In this document: piece after piece, positions 24,485 through 33,000 of the stretch
How positions within the stretch are numbered: the first letter of the stretch is position 1
Layout: every line of letters begins with the position of its first letter
The notes under the pieces: generated by a model
The model's input: the letters and a program-made list of their open reading frames with translations, nothing else
Database searches by the model: none
What the model was told of the DNA's origin: nothing
Translations under genes and position numbers: made by a program
NCBI GenBank assembly: GCA_903907865.1
Contig: CAIVPR010000055.1
Location: 1-40,718 of the forward strand
Reading direction: 5' to 3'
Length of the DNA stretch: 40,718 bases
From: an uncultured Acidobacteriia bacterium
GTDB lineage: Bacteria > Acidobacteriota > Terriglobia > Bryobacterales > Bryobacteraceae

Positions 24485-24859
24485 TTAGTTCAGCGTGTGC
24501 TCGTCGCCGGGCTTACCACGGAAGCCCCAATTGCACGCCGGGGTTTCCGTAATGGTCATCTCCACATCCACGGGCAGGATTCCCAGCTCGGACTCGAAAC
24601 GCTCGAACAGCAGCCGGATCAGCTTTTTCTTCGCCTCCACGCTGCGTCCTTCGATCATGGAGAACTCGAGGATGGTGTATTTCGGACTCCGCCCGACCGG
24701 ATAGAAGAATTCGTCGGGTTCCAACTGGAAGAACCGATGGGCGCGCTTGTCCACCGGATATTGCAGCGCTTCCACCACACAGGCATGAACGACCTCGGAC
24801 ACGCGGGCCATGACCGGCCCCAAGTGTTCCCGCAGGCCGTAGATCTTGACTTGCGACAT
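24485..24859 (-). CDS. Tautomerase-family protein lacking the N-terminal proline
   Basis: This 124-aa protein starts at ATG 24859, three bases after the upstream glycosyltransferase stop. It has the single-domain tautomerase layout: an N-terminal strand (SQVKIYGL), a helix (VSEVVHACVVEAL), an internal strand (TILEFSMIEGRS), a helix (EAKKKLIRLLFERFE) and a C-terminal NWGFRGKPGDEH. Classical 4-oxalocrotonate tautomerase relatives use Pro1 as general base. Here the mature N-terminus would be Ser after Met removal, so either the chemistry differs or the protein is not a tautomerase. I recall a related subgroup with MxQVKIYG. The upstream gene is a membrane glycosyltransferase. Confidence 0.7.
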   Translation of the reverse strand: MSQVKIYGLREHLGPVMARVSEVVHACVVEALQYPVDKRAHRFFQLEPDEFFYPVGRSPKYTILEFSMIEGRSVEAKKKLIRLLFERFESELGILPVDVEMTITETPACNWGFRGKPGDEHTLN

Positions 24860-24862
24860 ACG

Positions 24863-26308
24863 CTACCTACTCCCCTTGTAGTCCCAGAACACCGTACACC
24901 CCCCAACCTCGGCCTTCTGGGCGAATACCTTGGCGAAGCCTTTCTCGGCGATGTACTCCTCGTTTTCGCAAGTTTCGACAGTGGCGTAGTATCCCTCGCG
25001 GGCCTCGCGGTCCAGTTGCGATTGCGGCCGGATGTGGTAAAGCCGGGCCTCGGCGGGTCCGAACTCGAGCTTGTGCGAGTTCCGTTCCTCGTTGCCTTCG
25101 GGCGGTGTGCGCTTGGTCACGAAGTAGACAACCTCGTCGGCCATCAGCCGGGCACCCTTGGGGGTAACCTCGTCCACCTTGCGCCCGATCTTCTCGAAAT
25201 CCTCCCACGTGGACGAATCCTGTTCGTCGTACAGGGTCTTGCCCAAGCCGAAAACCACCAAGAATGACGCCACGAACACCGGCATCCACTTGCGGGAAGG
25301 CCAATATTCCTGAATTCCGGCCACGCCGAGGATTGCCAGGAACGGCACGGTAAAGACCAGATACTGTTGGAACGTGGGACGCACCGCGACCCCGATATAG
25401 AGGCCGAGGCCCGCCGCCAGCCAGCCGCAGAGTCGGAGTTCCGGGCGGCGCGTCGCCCGGTAGCCCGCGATAGCCAGCGCGAGGAGCACGAGGGTCGGAC
25501 CGGAATCGATCCACGACATCGCGACTTCAAGGTTCTGCTTGTTGGCGTCCGGCGGCGGCCAGTCGACCAGCCGGTATTTCAGGTTGTAGTCCACGATGCC
25601 AAACCAAACCTGCTTCGGCCCCTGCGCGAACAGCCAGAGAATCGGGCTGACGGCGACCAGAGCGCCGGAAACGAATGCGGCCAGCTTTCTCCATCTGCTT
25701 GCCGCGTCGGCGTGGATCAGAATCCAGACCAGCAGGATCGGTGCCGCCGGTGCCGTCAATAGGCTCGACCCCGCCGCAGCCAAAGAGAAAGCCCCGGCAA
25801 GCGCCGCTGGCAGCAGCGACGAGCCTTCGACCGCCACCACGCCGCACCAGTAAGCCGAGGTCAGCAACAGCAGGCACAGTCCGTAGGCTTGCGAAATCCC
25901 GCCGTAGCGGAAGACAACCACGTTGAAGCCGGTTAGAATCGCCACCAACACGGCTCCGGGCATGCGCCATTCGGGGGCGGGGAAGTGCCGCAGCACGAAC
26001 CAACCCGCCACCGCAGTCCCCGCCGCCGCCGCGAGGGCCGCCGCGAGGTGGGCCGCCTTCCACGTCTCGCCCAGCAAGCCCATCCAGAAGGCGTTCCAGA
26101 AGGCGTTCAACGGTGTCTGTGAGAAGCAGAAATCCAGATATGGACGCTTCCCGTGCAGGATCAACTGCGCCGTAACAATATGAAAACCCTCGTCCCAGGC
26201 GAACGCCCAAGTCTGGGAATACAGAACCAGAGCCGAAGCGATCACCGCGAGCAACAACCAATAGGAACCTTTCGCCACCATCCGCCGCAGTGTAGCATCC
26301 GGGAACAT
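24863..26308 (-). CDS. Membrane glycosyltransferase, ArnT/PMT-like (GT39/GT83 type)
   Basis: The start is uncertain: ATG 26308 is chosen; ATG 26281 and ATG 26371 are alternatives, the latter running close to the divergent gene. From 26308 it is 481 aa. About ten hydrophobic helices cover residues of about 10-350, with a polar C-terminal periplasmic part. The first periplasmic loop carries the catalytic-type acidic motif AFAWDEGFHI, followed by LDFCFSQTPLNAFWN, as in dolichyl/polyprenyl-phosphate-dependent transferases. The enzyme probably moves a sugar from a polyprenyl carrier to a lipid, glycan or protein acceptor. It is transcribed with the tautomerase-like gene 3 bases downstream. Confidence 0.82.
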   Translation of the reverse strand: MFPDATLRRMVAKGSYWLLLAVIASALVLYSQTWAFAWDEGFHIVTAQLILHGKRPYLDFCFSQTPLNAFWNAFWMGLLGETWKAAHLAAALAAAAGTAVAGWFVLRHFPAPEWRMPGAVLVAILTGFNVVVFRYGGISQAYGLCLLLLTSAYWCGVVAVEGSSLLPAALAGAFSLAAAGSSLLTAPAAPILLVWILIHADAASRWRKLAAFVSGALVAVSPILWLFAQGPKQVWFGIVDYNLKYRLVDWPPPDANKQNLEVAMSWIDSGPTLVLLALAIAGYRATRRPELRLCGWLAAGLGLYIGVAVRPTFQQYLVFTVPFLAILGVAGIQEYWPSRKWMPVFVASFLVVFGLGKTLYDEQDSSTWEDFEKIGRKVDEVTPKGARLMADEVVYFVTKRTPPEGNEERNSHKLEFGPAEARLYHIRPQSQLDREAREGYYATVETCENEEYIAEKGFAKVFAQKAEVGGCTVFWDYKGSR

Positions 26309-26383
26309 TAAAAATCGTGAACTGTTTTCCAGGGACTTCGCGCAGGTTCCCATGAAGGCCAACTGGCCCAAAGGAGAACCACC

Positions 26384-27145
26384 TTGCGATCCAATTCACT
26401 ACCGCTGGCAGTATGCCTCGCGGTTGCCGCCAACTTCAGCGCGTTCGGGGCATTCGTCTCACCGTCAGCCGACCCGTTCTACCTCCCGAACGCCGGGTTC
26501 GGCATTCCAAACGCACCGCCCGTCTGCTTTCCAACCGTATGTTTTGCCGACAACGTCTCCAGCAACTACCAATACGTCAGCAAGACCTTCGTCTACGACA
26601 GCAACACCGGCAAAACGAACGAATATGCCGACACCACGGCCACTTTCCAGGGCGTCGTGGAGGACGCCAGCGGGAACTTCCTGACCAACTACAGTGCGAC
26701 CGGCCACGTCAACTTCGAGTTCCTCGGACGCGACAGCGACACGTCCAGCCTGACGCCCTGGGACGCCTTGATCACCAGGGACGACTTCACCGTCAGCGTT
26801 TCGGGGACGAACTACACCCATTTTTTCCACCTGGAGTTGGATCCCAGCCAGCCCACCACGGGCACCCTCAGCGTGATACAGCAGCAGTCGTCGGGCGACC
26901 TCGCATTTGGTGGCAACCAGCAGTCGTTCTCGCTCAACCTCAACGACAGCTACCTGATCGACATGAACTTCACGGTCTACGCCAAGTTCACGGCTGACCC
27001 GGAGCAGCAGGGCGGCTTTACCGGTGTTCCCGGCAGCTACGGCCTTGGTCTGATCGATACCACTGCCACACCGGAGCCCGGTACTTGGGGTCTGTTGGCT
27101 GCGGGGATCGCGGGTATCGCGGCGCGGCTGAAACGCCGCCGGTGA
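26384..27145 (+). CDS. PEP-CTERM sorting-domain protein
   Basis: The start is TTG 26384, with AAGGAG (26371-26376) seven bases upstream; no ATG competes. The protein is 253 aa, with a signal peptide (about residues 1-20). The mature part is polar and threonine/aspartate-rich with no recognisable catalytic motif. The C-terminus is PEPGTWGLLAAGIAGIAARLKRRR-like: a PEP motif (TPEPGTWG), a short hydrophobic helix and a basic tail, the standard PEP-CTERM sorting signal for exosortase processing. It is thus probably a surface or exopolysaccharide-associated protein. No exosortase gene is present in this window. Confidence 0.88.
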   Translation: MRSNSLPLAVCLAVAANFSAFGAFVSPSADPFYLPNAGFGIPNAPPVCFPTVCFADNVSSNYQYVSKTFVYDSNTGKTNEYADTTATFQGVVEDASGNFLTNYSATGHVNFEFLGRDSDTSSLTPWDALITRDDFTVSVSGTNYTHFFHLELDPSQPTTGTLSVIQQQSSGDLAFGGNQQSFSLNLNDSYLIDMNFTVYAKFTADPEQQGGFTGVPGSYGLGLIDTTATPEPGTWGLLAAGIAGIAARLKRRR

Positions 27146-27157
27146 GTTCGGGCGAGG

Positions 27158-27188
27158 GCGGGGCGACCGGAATGGTAGCGCGCCCCGC
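27158..27188. terminator. Hairpin between convergent PEP-CTERM and DUF1761 genes
   Basis: GCGGGGCG (27158-27165) pairs perfectly with CGCCCCGC (27181-27188) across a 15-base loop. It lies between the stop at 27145 and the convergent stop at 27197 and may serve both. No clear U-tract follows. Confidence 0.55.
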
Positions 27189-27196
27189 GACGCCCT

Positions 27197-27598
27197 TTAC
27201 CGCCAAGCGCCCAGAATCGCTCCCATCAATGTGAGCGCCACTGTCAGGTAGCCGCCGTTGATCACGGTGTAAGCCAGCGGGCGGCGCTCGAACAATGCCA
27301 CCACCCCGAGTCCCATCGCAGCCCACCCGAAGCCGGCGAGGAAGCCTGCGGTGGCTCCCCACGCCGTGTCCGTCTTGGGATCGTTGAGGAACATGGCGAG
27401 GTTGAATGCCATGACGAATGTCAGGACAAAACTGACCCCGAAGATCTTGGCGGGGTCGGGCGGAGGGTCGGCATTGAAACCGTTTGCCTTCTTCCATGCC
27501 GTACCGAATAGCACGGGCGAATACCAAAGGCCGCCCAACAAGAAGGCGGAGACGGTCGCAGCCAAAATTGCGACCCAGTTCAGCGTGTTGATGTTCAT
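27197..27598 (-). CDS. DUF1761 family membrane protein
   Basis: This 133-aa protein starts at ATG 27598, overlapping the stop of the SRPBCC gene by ATGA (27595-27598). It has four hydrophobic segments. The N-terminus reads NWVAILAATVSAFLLGGLWYSPVLFG, the characteristic DUF1761 opening (helix plus GxLWYxPxLFG), followed by AWKKANG. DUF1761 proteins are small inner-membrane proteins of unknown function. The translational overlap with the exported SRPBCC protein suggests joint expression, probably under the divergent TetR regulator. Confidence 0.85.
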   Translation of the reverse strand: MNINTLNWVAILAATVSAFLLGGLWYSPVLFGTAWKKANGFNADPPPDPAKIFGVSFVLTFVMAFNLAMFLNDPKTDTAWGATAGFLAGFGWAAMGLGVVALFERRPLAYTVINGGYLTVALTLMGAILGAWR

Positions 27599-28158
27599 CG
27601 ATGTTCTTCCTTTCGAGTGGTCGGAAAGATCTTCGCCCAGTCCATCGGTCCCGTTAGGAACCGCTGCCGGAGGGCTTCCAAGAGTTGCATGTTCCCGGAT
27701 GACAAATATTCGTAGGCCGCGTCCCACTCTGGGCCGGATTTCCAGCCAGTTTGTTCGAGCCGCACGATTGTCGAGTTTCCGCTGCTCTCGAAGCGGAAGG
27801 CCGCGCGCGTACGCTCGCTGCGAACTGTGGGAAACTTGTCCGGGGCCATGGCGGCGAGGACCAATTCTTCCCCGGCAACGAAACTCAAGATGTTTCCGCC
27901 ACCGGTGCTGCCTCCAGGAAAGGCCACCGTCCAGGCACCCCCGGGCTTCAGGTCCACGACGGCATTCGGGCCGAGCCAAGTTTCCAGTCCCTTCGACGTT
28001 GAGAAGGTCTGCCAAACCTCGGAGCGGGACGCGGGGACGAGCACTTCAAAGACCAGAGCCTTGTCCGGTGCGGCTCGTTTGGTCATTTTGACCGGGGAAG
28101 GGTCGGCGGCCAGAAGCGTGGCCGCGGTCAGAATCAGGAGGTTGGGGAAAAGTTTCAT
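27595..28158 (-). CDS. Exported SRPBCC/START-like domain protein (AHSA1-type)
   Basis: The start is ATG 28158 (187 aa). The frame runs on to 28356, but the signal peptide (KLFPNLLILTAATLLAAD) begins at this ATG. Residues of about 32-175 fit the SRPBCC fold: strand FEVLVPASRSEVWQTFST, GLETWLG, LKPGGAWTVAF, FRFESSGNSTIVRLEQTGW, and a long C-terminal helix MQLLEALRQRFL. These domains bind hydrophobic small molecules. An exported member is unusual. It precedes DUF1761 with an ATGA overlap and diverges from the TetR gene, 55 bp away. Confidence 0.82.
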   Translation of the reverse strand: MKLFPNLLILTAATLLAADPSPVKMTKRAAPDKALVFEVLVPASRSEVWQTFSTSKGLETWLGPNAVVDLKPGGAWTVAFPGGSTGGGNILSFVAGEELVLAAMAPDKFPTVRSERTRAAFRFESSGNSTIVRLEQTGWKSGPEWDAAYEYLSSGNMQLLEALRQRFLTGPMDWAKIFPTTRKEEHR

Positions 28159-28213
28159 CGCCTTGGTTGATTGTTCAAGTAAAACACAGCTACACTTCAG
28201 ATGCAAGGCCTCC
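28159..28213. promoter_or_regulatory. Divergent promoter region between SRPBCC and TetR genes
   Basis: This 55-bp gap holds TTGA-TTGT-TCAA (28167-28178), a short palindrome that could be the TetR operator. It is the only dyad seen in the gap. The spacing of the two starts implies that one regulator site controls both directions. No perfect -35/-10 pair was identified. Confidence 0.3.
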
Positions 28214-28861
28214 ATGTCAAAATCCTCCGTCACCTCGATTGCAGCCCGCGCCCCGGGGACCCGTGAGCGCTTGGTGGATGCCGCCCGATACCTGTTCTGG
28301 GATTCCGGTTTCGCGGGAACCAGCATGACCGACCTACTCGAACGCGCCCAGGTCAATTCCGGCAGCTTCTACCACTTCTTCGAAAGCAAGGAGGCGCTGC
28401 TGCGCGAGGTCCTGCAGGGCTATATCGACATGCTTCGGCCCTACGTGGTGGACCCAGCGTTCGCCAGCACGGCGGAACCGGTTGAGCGCATCTTCGCGAT
28501 CCTGTCTGGATACCGCGAGCGGATTCTGCAAACGGAGTGCCGCTACGGATGCCCACTGGGCCGTCTGGCGCTCGAGATCGATCCCGAGAACCGTCCGGCG
28601 CACAGGCTCATCGCGGAGAACTTCCGGGGTTGGATTGGAGCCGTCCGCGAGTGCGTCGACCAGATGGGGGATGCCCTGCCGCCGGGAACCGACCGCAGTG
28701 CTGTGGCTACGTTTGTCTTGGTCGTAATGGAGGGCGGCGTGATGTTGTCGAGGTCCTACGGTTCCGTGGAGCCCTTCGACAGGGCGGTCGCGCAGCTGCG
28801 CGAATACTTCCGGCTCCTCCTGGGAAGGGGCGGGGAAGCGGCCGCTGGGGCTGCGGGCTAA
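28214..28861 (+). CDS. TetR/AcrR-family transcriptional regulator
   Basis: This 215-aa protein starts at ATG 28214. The N-terminal helix-turn-helix is textbook: RERLVDAARYLFWDSGFAGTSMTDLLERAQVNSGSFYHFFESKEALLREVL. The C-terminal helical ligand domain contains a Cys pair and Gly/Pro turn (ECRYGCPLG), recalling the YxaF/LmrA-type C-terminal groups. It diverges from the exported SRPBCC/DUF1761 pair, the most likely regulated unit. The inducer is unknown. Confidence 0.92.
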   Translation: MSKSSVTSIAARAPGTRERLVDAARYLFWDSGFAGTSMTDLLERAQVNSGSFYHFFESKEALLREVLQGYIDMLRPYVVDPAFASTAEPVERIFAILSGYRERILQTECRYGCPLGRLALEIDPENRPAHRLIAENFRGWIGAVRECVDQMGDALPPGTDRSAVATFVLVVMEGGVMLSRSYGSVEPFDRAVAQLREYFRLLLGRGGEAAAGAAG

Positions 28862-28914
28862 GATCGCATGAAAAAAAACGTGCACGGCGCGCCAGCTTGG
28901 GCGATAATGAAGTA

Positions 28915-29040
28915 ATGTCCGTACGCAATGGCGACAAAGCCCGGCACAACAGGCAGCGGAAGCAAAAGCTCGCGAAGAGGCTGAAGTCCAGAGCCCTTCG
29001 GGCCGAGCTCGCCGCAGCGGTTCCCCAAAAGGCCGCATAA
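28915..29040 (+). CDS. 41-residue very basic small protein
   Basis: ATG 28915 opens a 41-aa frame: MSVRNGDKARHNRQRKQKLAKR followed by LKSRALRAELAA. It is rich in Lys/Arg and would be one helix with a short Ala-rich tail. I recall similar MSVRxGDKAR small proteins in Acidobacteria, but no function. A GATAAT box (28903-28908) lies six bases before the ATG, so the transcript could be nearly leaderless. The longer frame covering 28537-29040 is antisense-like shadow and unconvincing. A nucleic-acid- or ribosome-associated role is a guess. Confidence 0.6.
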   Translation: MSVRNGDKARHNRQRKQKLAKRLKSRALRAELAAAVPQKAA

Positions 29041-29049
29041 GCTATCCGT

Positions 29050-29087
29050 CCGCGGGCCCTGGCGGCAACTTGAGCCAGGCCCCGCGG
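29050..29087. terminator. Bidirectional hairpin between convergent genes
   Basis: CCGCGGGCCCTGGC (29050-29063) pairs with GCCAGGCCCCGCGG (29074-29087) at 13 of 14 positions, with a 10-base loop. It separates the small basic gene (ends 29040) from the convergent M48 gene (ends 29100). No U-tract follows, so its termination strength is uncertain. Confidence 0.65.
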
Positions 29088-29099
29088 ATCAGCCGATCC

Positions 29100-29978
29100 C
29101 TACTTCTTCTTTTTTGGCGTGACCGGCTTCTTGCCCGGCGCGGCAGCCTTCGCAGGCACAGTCGTTGTCGGCACAATCACCCTTTTGACTTTCTCGAAGT
29201 CTCCCGTTACGTATCCATACTGACGAGCCGGTAACGCCTTCACCTCGGCTTCAATGGCCGCCTCGCGATGTTCAGGATTCGGATGGTCCGACAGGAACTC
29301 CATCGGGCGCTGTCCCCCCGCTTGTCCAAGCTTGGTGAAAAAAGTAGCCAATTCCATCGGATCCCAGCCCGCCTCCGCCATCATGTGCGCCCCGAGCGCA
29401 TCCGCCTCGCTCTCGGCCTCCCGCGAGTAGTGCAGCATCCACGCATTCGCGCCGAGCTGGGTGGCTTCCTTGAGCATGCCGCCCATGACTCCCTCCCCTG
29501 CGGCGGATCCGAACAGCGTGGCGGCGAATCCAACGGCCTTCGCCTTGGTCGCCTCGTGGGTACCATGCCTCAGGATCACGTGGGACATTTCGTGGGCCAT
29601 GACGCCAGCCAGCTGGGCCTCGTTGTCCAGGGCCGGAAACAAGCCGGTCTGGATGAACATCGGCCCCCCGGGTAGTGCGAAGGCATTGACGGTGGGCTCC
29701 ACGATGAAGGTGAAGGTGAACGGGAACTTGCTCCCGGCGGCTTCCTGCGTGGCAGCCAAGCGGTCGCCAACCTTCTTGACGTAGTCCTGCAGGAACCGGT
29801 CGTCCATCTGTTTGTATTTGGTGCGGACTTCTTTGGCGGCCTCGGCACCCAGTTGGACGTCCTGGTCGCGGCTGAACATGTTCAGTCCCGGTTTGGGCGC
29901 CTCGCCCGGTTTTCGGGCAAGCAACGGGGCGGCGAAAAGCAAAGCGGCGGCTAGAAACTTCTTCCTCGAACGGAACAT
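29100..29978 (-). CDS. M48-family zinc metallopeptidase, secreted
   Basis: This 292-aa protein starts at ATG 29978. Signal peptide residues are 1-21 (AALLFAAPLLA). The catalytic HEMSH motif is at 129-133. The third ligand region EAESEADALG lies around 187-196. NAFALPGGPMFIQTGL is the M48 conserved strand, and LSDHPNPEHREAAI follows. The C-terminus is rich in Lys/Pro and ends in KPVTPKKKK. The fold matches BepA/YfgC-type outer-membrane quality-control peptidases without the TPR domain. Its place 53 bp downstream of kgd on the same strand suggests a shared transcript, although the roles are unrelated. A general envelope-proteostasis role is likely. Confidence 0.9.
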   Translation of the reverse strand: MFRSRKKFLAAALLFAAPLLARKPGEAPKPGLNMFSRDQDVQLGAEAAKEVRTKYKQMDDRFLQDYVKKVGDRLAATQEAAGSKFPFTFTFIVEPTVNAFALPGGPMFIQTGLFPALDNEAQLAGVMAHEMSHVILRHGTHEATKAKAVGFAATLFGSAAGEGVMGGMLKEATQLGANAWMLHYSREAESEADALGAHMMAEAGWDPMELATFFTKLGQAGGQRPMEFLSDHPNPEHREAAIEAEVKALPARQYGYVTGDFEKVKRVIVPTTTVPAKAAAPGKKPVTPKKKK

Positions 29979-30031
29979 TTGTGACTGGATTTCCCCCCAG
30001 CCATTATTCTAGCCGCCATGGTGATGCTTGG

Positions 30032-33000
30032 TTACGACAGTGCCTCGTCGACCAAACGCTTGTGTTCCTCGGCGTGCCGCTTCGGCGAACCAGCCGCGGG
30101 GCTTGCGTTGTGGGCGCGGCCAGCGTAGGTCATCCGGTGGTTGATGTCGAGGAAGCGCCCGAAAATCCAGCGCCACGGGCCCATGTTGCGGGGTTCCTCC
30201 TGGCACCAAGCAATCGGAGTGCCCGGCGCATACTGCGACAGGATGGCCTCGATCTTGGCAGCGGGGAACGGATAGAGTTCTTCCATCCGGATCAGCGCCA
30301 CGTCCTGGATGCCTCGCGATTCGCGGGCCGCCAGCAGGTCGTAGTAGACCTTGCCGCTGGAGAATACCAGTTTCCGTACGCCCTTGGGGTCCAGATTGTC
30401 CGGGATCACCTCTTGGAACGCGCCCTCGGTCAGGTCCGCGAAGGTGGAAACGGCCTTGGCCGAGCGCAACAGCGACTTCGGCGTGAAGATCACCAGAGGC
30501 TTCAACGGCAGCACTGCTTGGCGGCGCAGGATATGGAAATACTGGGCGGGCGTGGTGCAGTTGGCCACGCGCATGTTGTCCTCGGCGCAGAGGGTCAGGA
30601 ATCGCTCGATGCGGGCACTGGAGTGCTCGGGGCCCTGGCCTTCGTAACCGTGGGGCAGCAGCATCACGAGGCCGCTGGTCTGGCCCCACTTCTGCTCGCC
30701 CGTGGTGATGAACTGGTCGATGATGATCTGCGCGCCGTTGGAGAAGTCGCCGAACTGGGCTTCCCACAGCACGAGGGTGTTGGGATCGGCGACGCTGTAG
30801 CCGTACTCGAAGCCGAGGACGCCGAACTCGCTGAGGGAACTGTCGAGCACGACGAACGGCGCCTGGTCCGCGGACAGATGCTGCAGCGGGATGTGGCGGT
30901 CGCCCGTTTCAAAATCGTAGAAGCTGAGGTGGCGTTGGCTGAAGGTGCCGCGGCCGCAATCCTGTCCGCTAAGTCGGACCGGAATGCCCTCCAATGCCAA
31001 GCTGCCGAACGAAACGGCTTCGGCGAAGGCCCAGTCGACCACCCCGTTGGTGGCCAAGGCCTCGCGGCGCTTCCGGATGAAGCCTTCGAGTTTCGGATGC
31101 AGGTGGAACGTGTCGGGGAAGCGCGTTGCCCCGAGGACGGTCTGTTCCAGCAGTTCGCGGCTGATGCCGGTGGTCGAATTCGGACGCTGGTGTGTCAATG
31201 GCGGTTGCAGGACCCACTTGCCAGCCGCCTTGTTGGCGTCGAAGGCGGCATTGAGGTGGTCGGATACCTTGGCGCGCAACGCTGTCGGACCGTCCTTGGC
31301 CAGCACTTTGCCCGCCACGAGGCGGTCGCCGTACTGCACCGCGACCGACGCCAGCTTCTCAATCTTGCGGTACATGATCGGCTGCGTGTAAGCCGGATCG
31401 TCGGTTTCGTTGTGCCCGTGGCGGCGGTAGCAGATCATGTCCACCACGACATCACGCTGGAATTTCTGCCGGTAGTCGAAGGCGAGCCGCATCACGCGGA
31501 CGGAAGCTTCTGGATCGTCGCCGTTGACATGGAAGATGGGGGCCTGCACCATTCGGGCGACGTCAGTGGCGTAGAGGGTGGAGCGGGAATCGCCGGGCAG
31601 GGTGGTGAAGCCGATTTGGTTGTTGATCACCAAATGGATGGTGCCGCCCGTGCAGTAGCCGTCCAATTGCGAGAGGTTCAGGGTTTCCGCCACCACGCCC
31701 TGGCCCGCGAAGGCGGCGTCGCCGTGGATCAGGAGCGGGATCACGCGGAGTCGCTTGGTGTCGCTGATCTCTTCCTGCTTGGCCCGGACTATACCCTCGA
31801 CCACGGGATTGACCGCTTCGAGGTGGCTGGGGTTGGACGCCAGCGAGAACGTGATCTCCCCGTTGGGAGTTTCCATCACGCCCGACGCGCCCAAGTGGTA
31901 CTTGACGTCGCCCGACCCCTGGGTCGAGGACGGGTCGATGTTGCCCTCGAACTCCGAGAAGATCTGGCCCAGCGGCTTGCCGATGATGTTCGCCAGCACG
32001 TTGAGGCGGCCGCGGTGGGCCATGCCGATGACGATTTCCTCGACGCCGTCGGCGGCCGCGCGCGCGCCGAGGTCCGACAGGAGCGCGATGGCCGTCTCCG
32101 CGCCTTCAAGGGAGAACCGCTTCTGGCCGATGAAGCGCCGGTCGAGGAATCGTTCGAACTCTTCGCCACGGAGCAGGTCTTCGAGGATCCGCAGCTTTTC
32201 CGGGGCGCTGCCGGGCCAGATGCCGGTCTCGGTCTCCATCTGTTGCTGGAGCCAGAACTTCTCCTCGGGCTTCTGGATGTACATGTACTCCGCGCCGATC
32301 TTGCCGCAGTAGGTGGACCGCAGAAGCTCGATCATGTCGCGGAGGCGGACCTGGCGCTTGCCCTCGAAGGCGTGCTGCAGGGTGCCGGCGAAGAAATAGC
32401 GGTCGAGATCCCAGATCGACAGGCCGTAGGTCAGCGGGTCGAGTTCGGCGTTGTAGTCGGGATCGGCTCCGAGGGGGTCGAGACCCGCCATCAAGTGGCC
32501 GCGAACCCGGTAGTTGTTGAGGAGCTGGATGACGGCGGCTTCCTTGACCACATCGGCGGAGGGCTCGTCGATTTGGATGGACGCCGCGTCGTCGGCCCAC
32601 TTCACGGGGGCGTAGGGGACCTTTAGCGCCTCGAAGATCTCGTCGTAGAAGTTGCTGTCGCCGTCCAGCAGCGCCTGGAGCTTGCCGAGGAACATGCCGG
32701 ACTCGGCACCTTGGATGATGCGGTGGTCGTAGGTGCAAGTGATCGCCATCACCTTGCTGATGCCCAGCGCGATGAGCTTTTCGGAGGCGACGCCACGGTA
32801 TTCCGCCGGGTAGTCCATCGCCCCGACTGCCACGATCGCGCCTTGGCCGTTCATCAGACGGGGGCTGGAGGACATGGTTCCGACCGTGCCCGGATTGGTG
32901 AGCGAGATCGTGGTGCCCGCGAAGTCGTCGGGCATCAGCTTGCCCGCGCGGCCGCGGACGACAAGGTCGTCAAACTTGGCCATGTAGCCGCCGAAGCCAA

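Noticed and set aside
28537-29040. Longer frame covering the 41-aa gene
   Set aside because: The upstream part overlaps the TetR gene in another frame and lacks family features; only the last 41 codons look protein-like.
29981-32626. Plus-strand open frame of about 880 codons
   Set aside because: Antisense to kgd; the conserved domains lie on the opposite strand.
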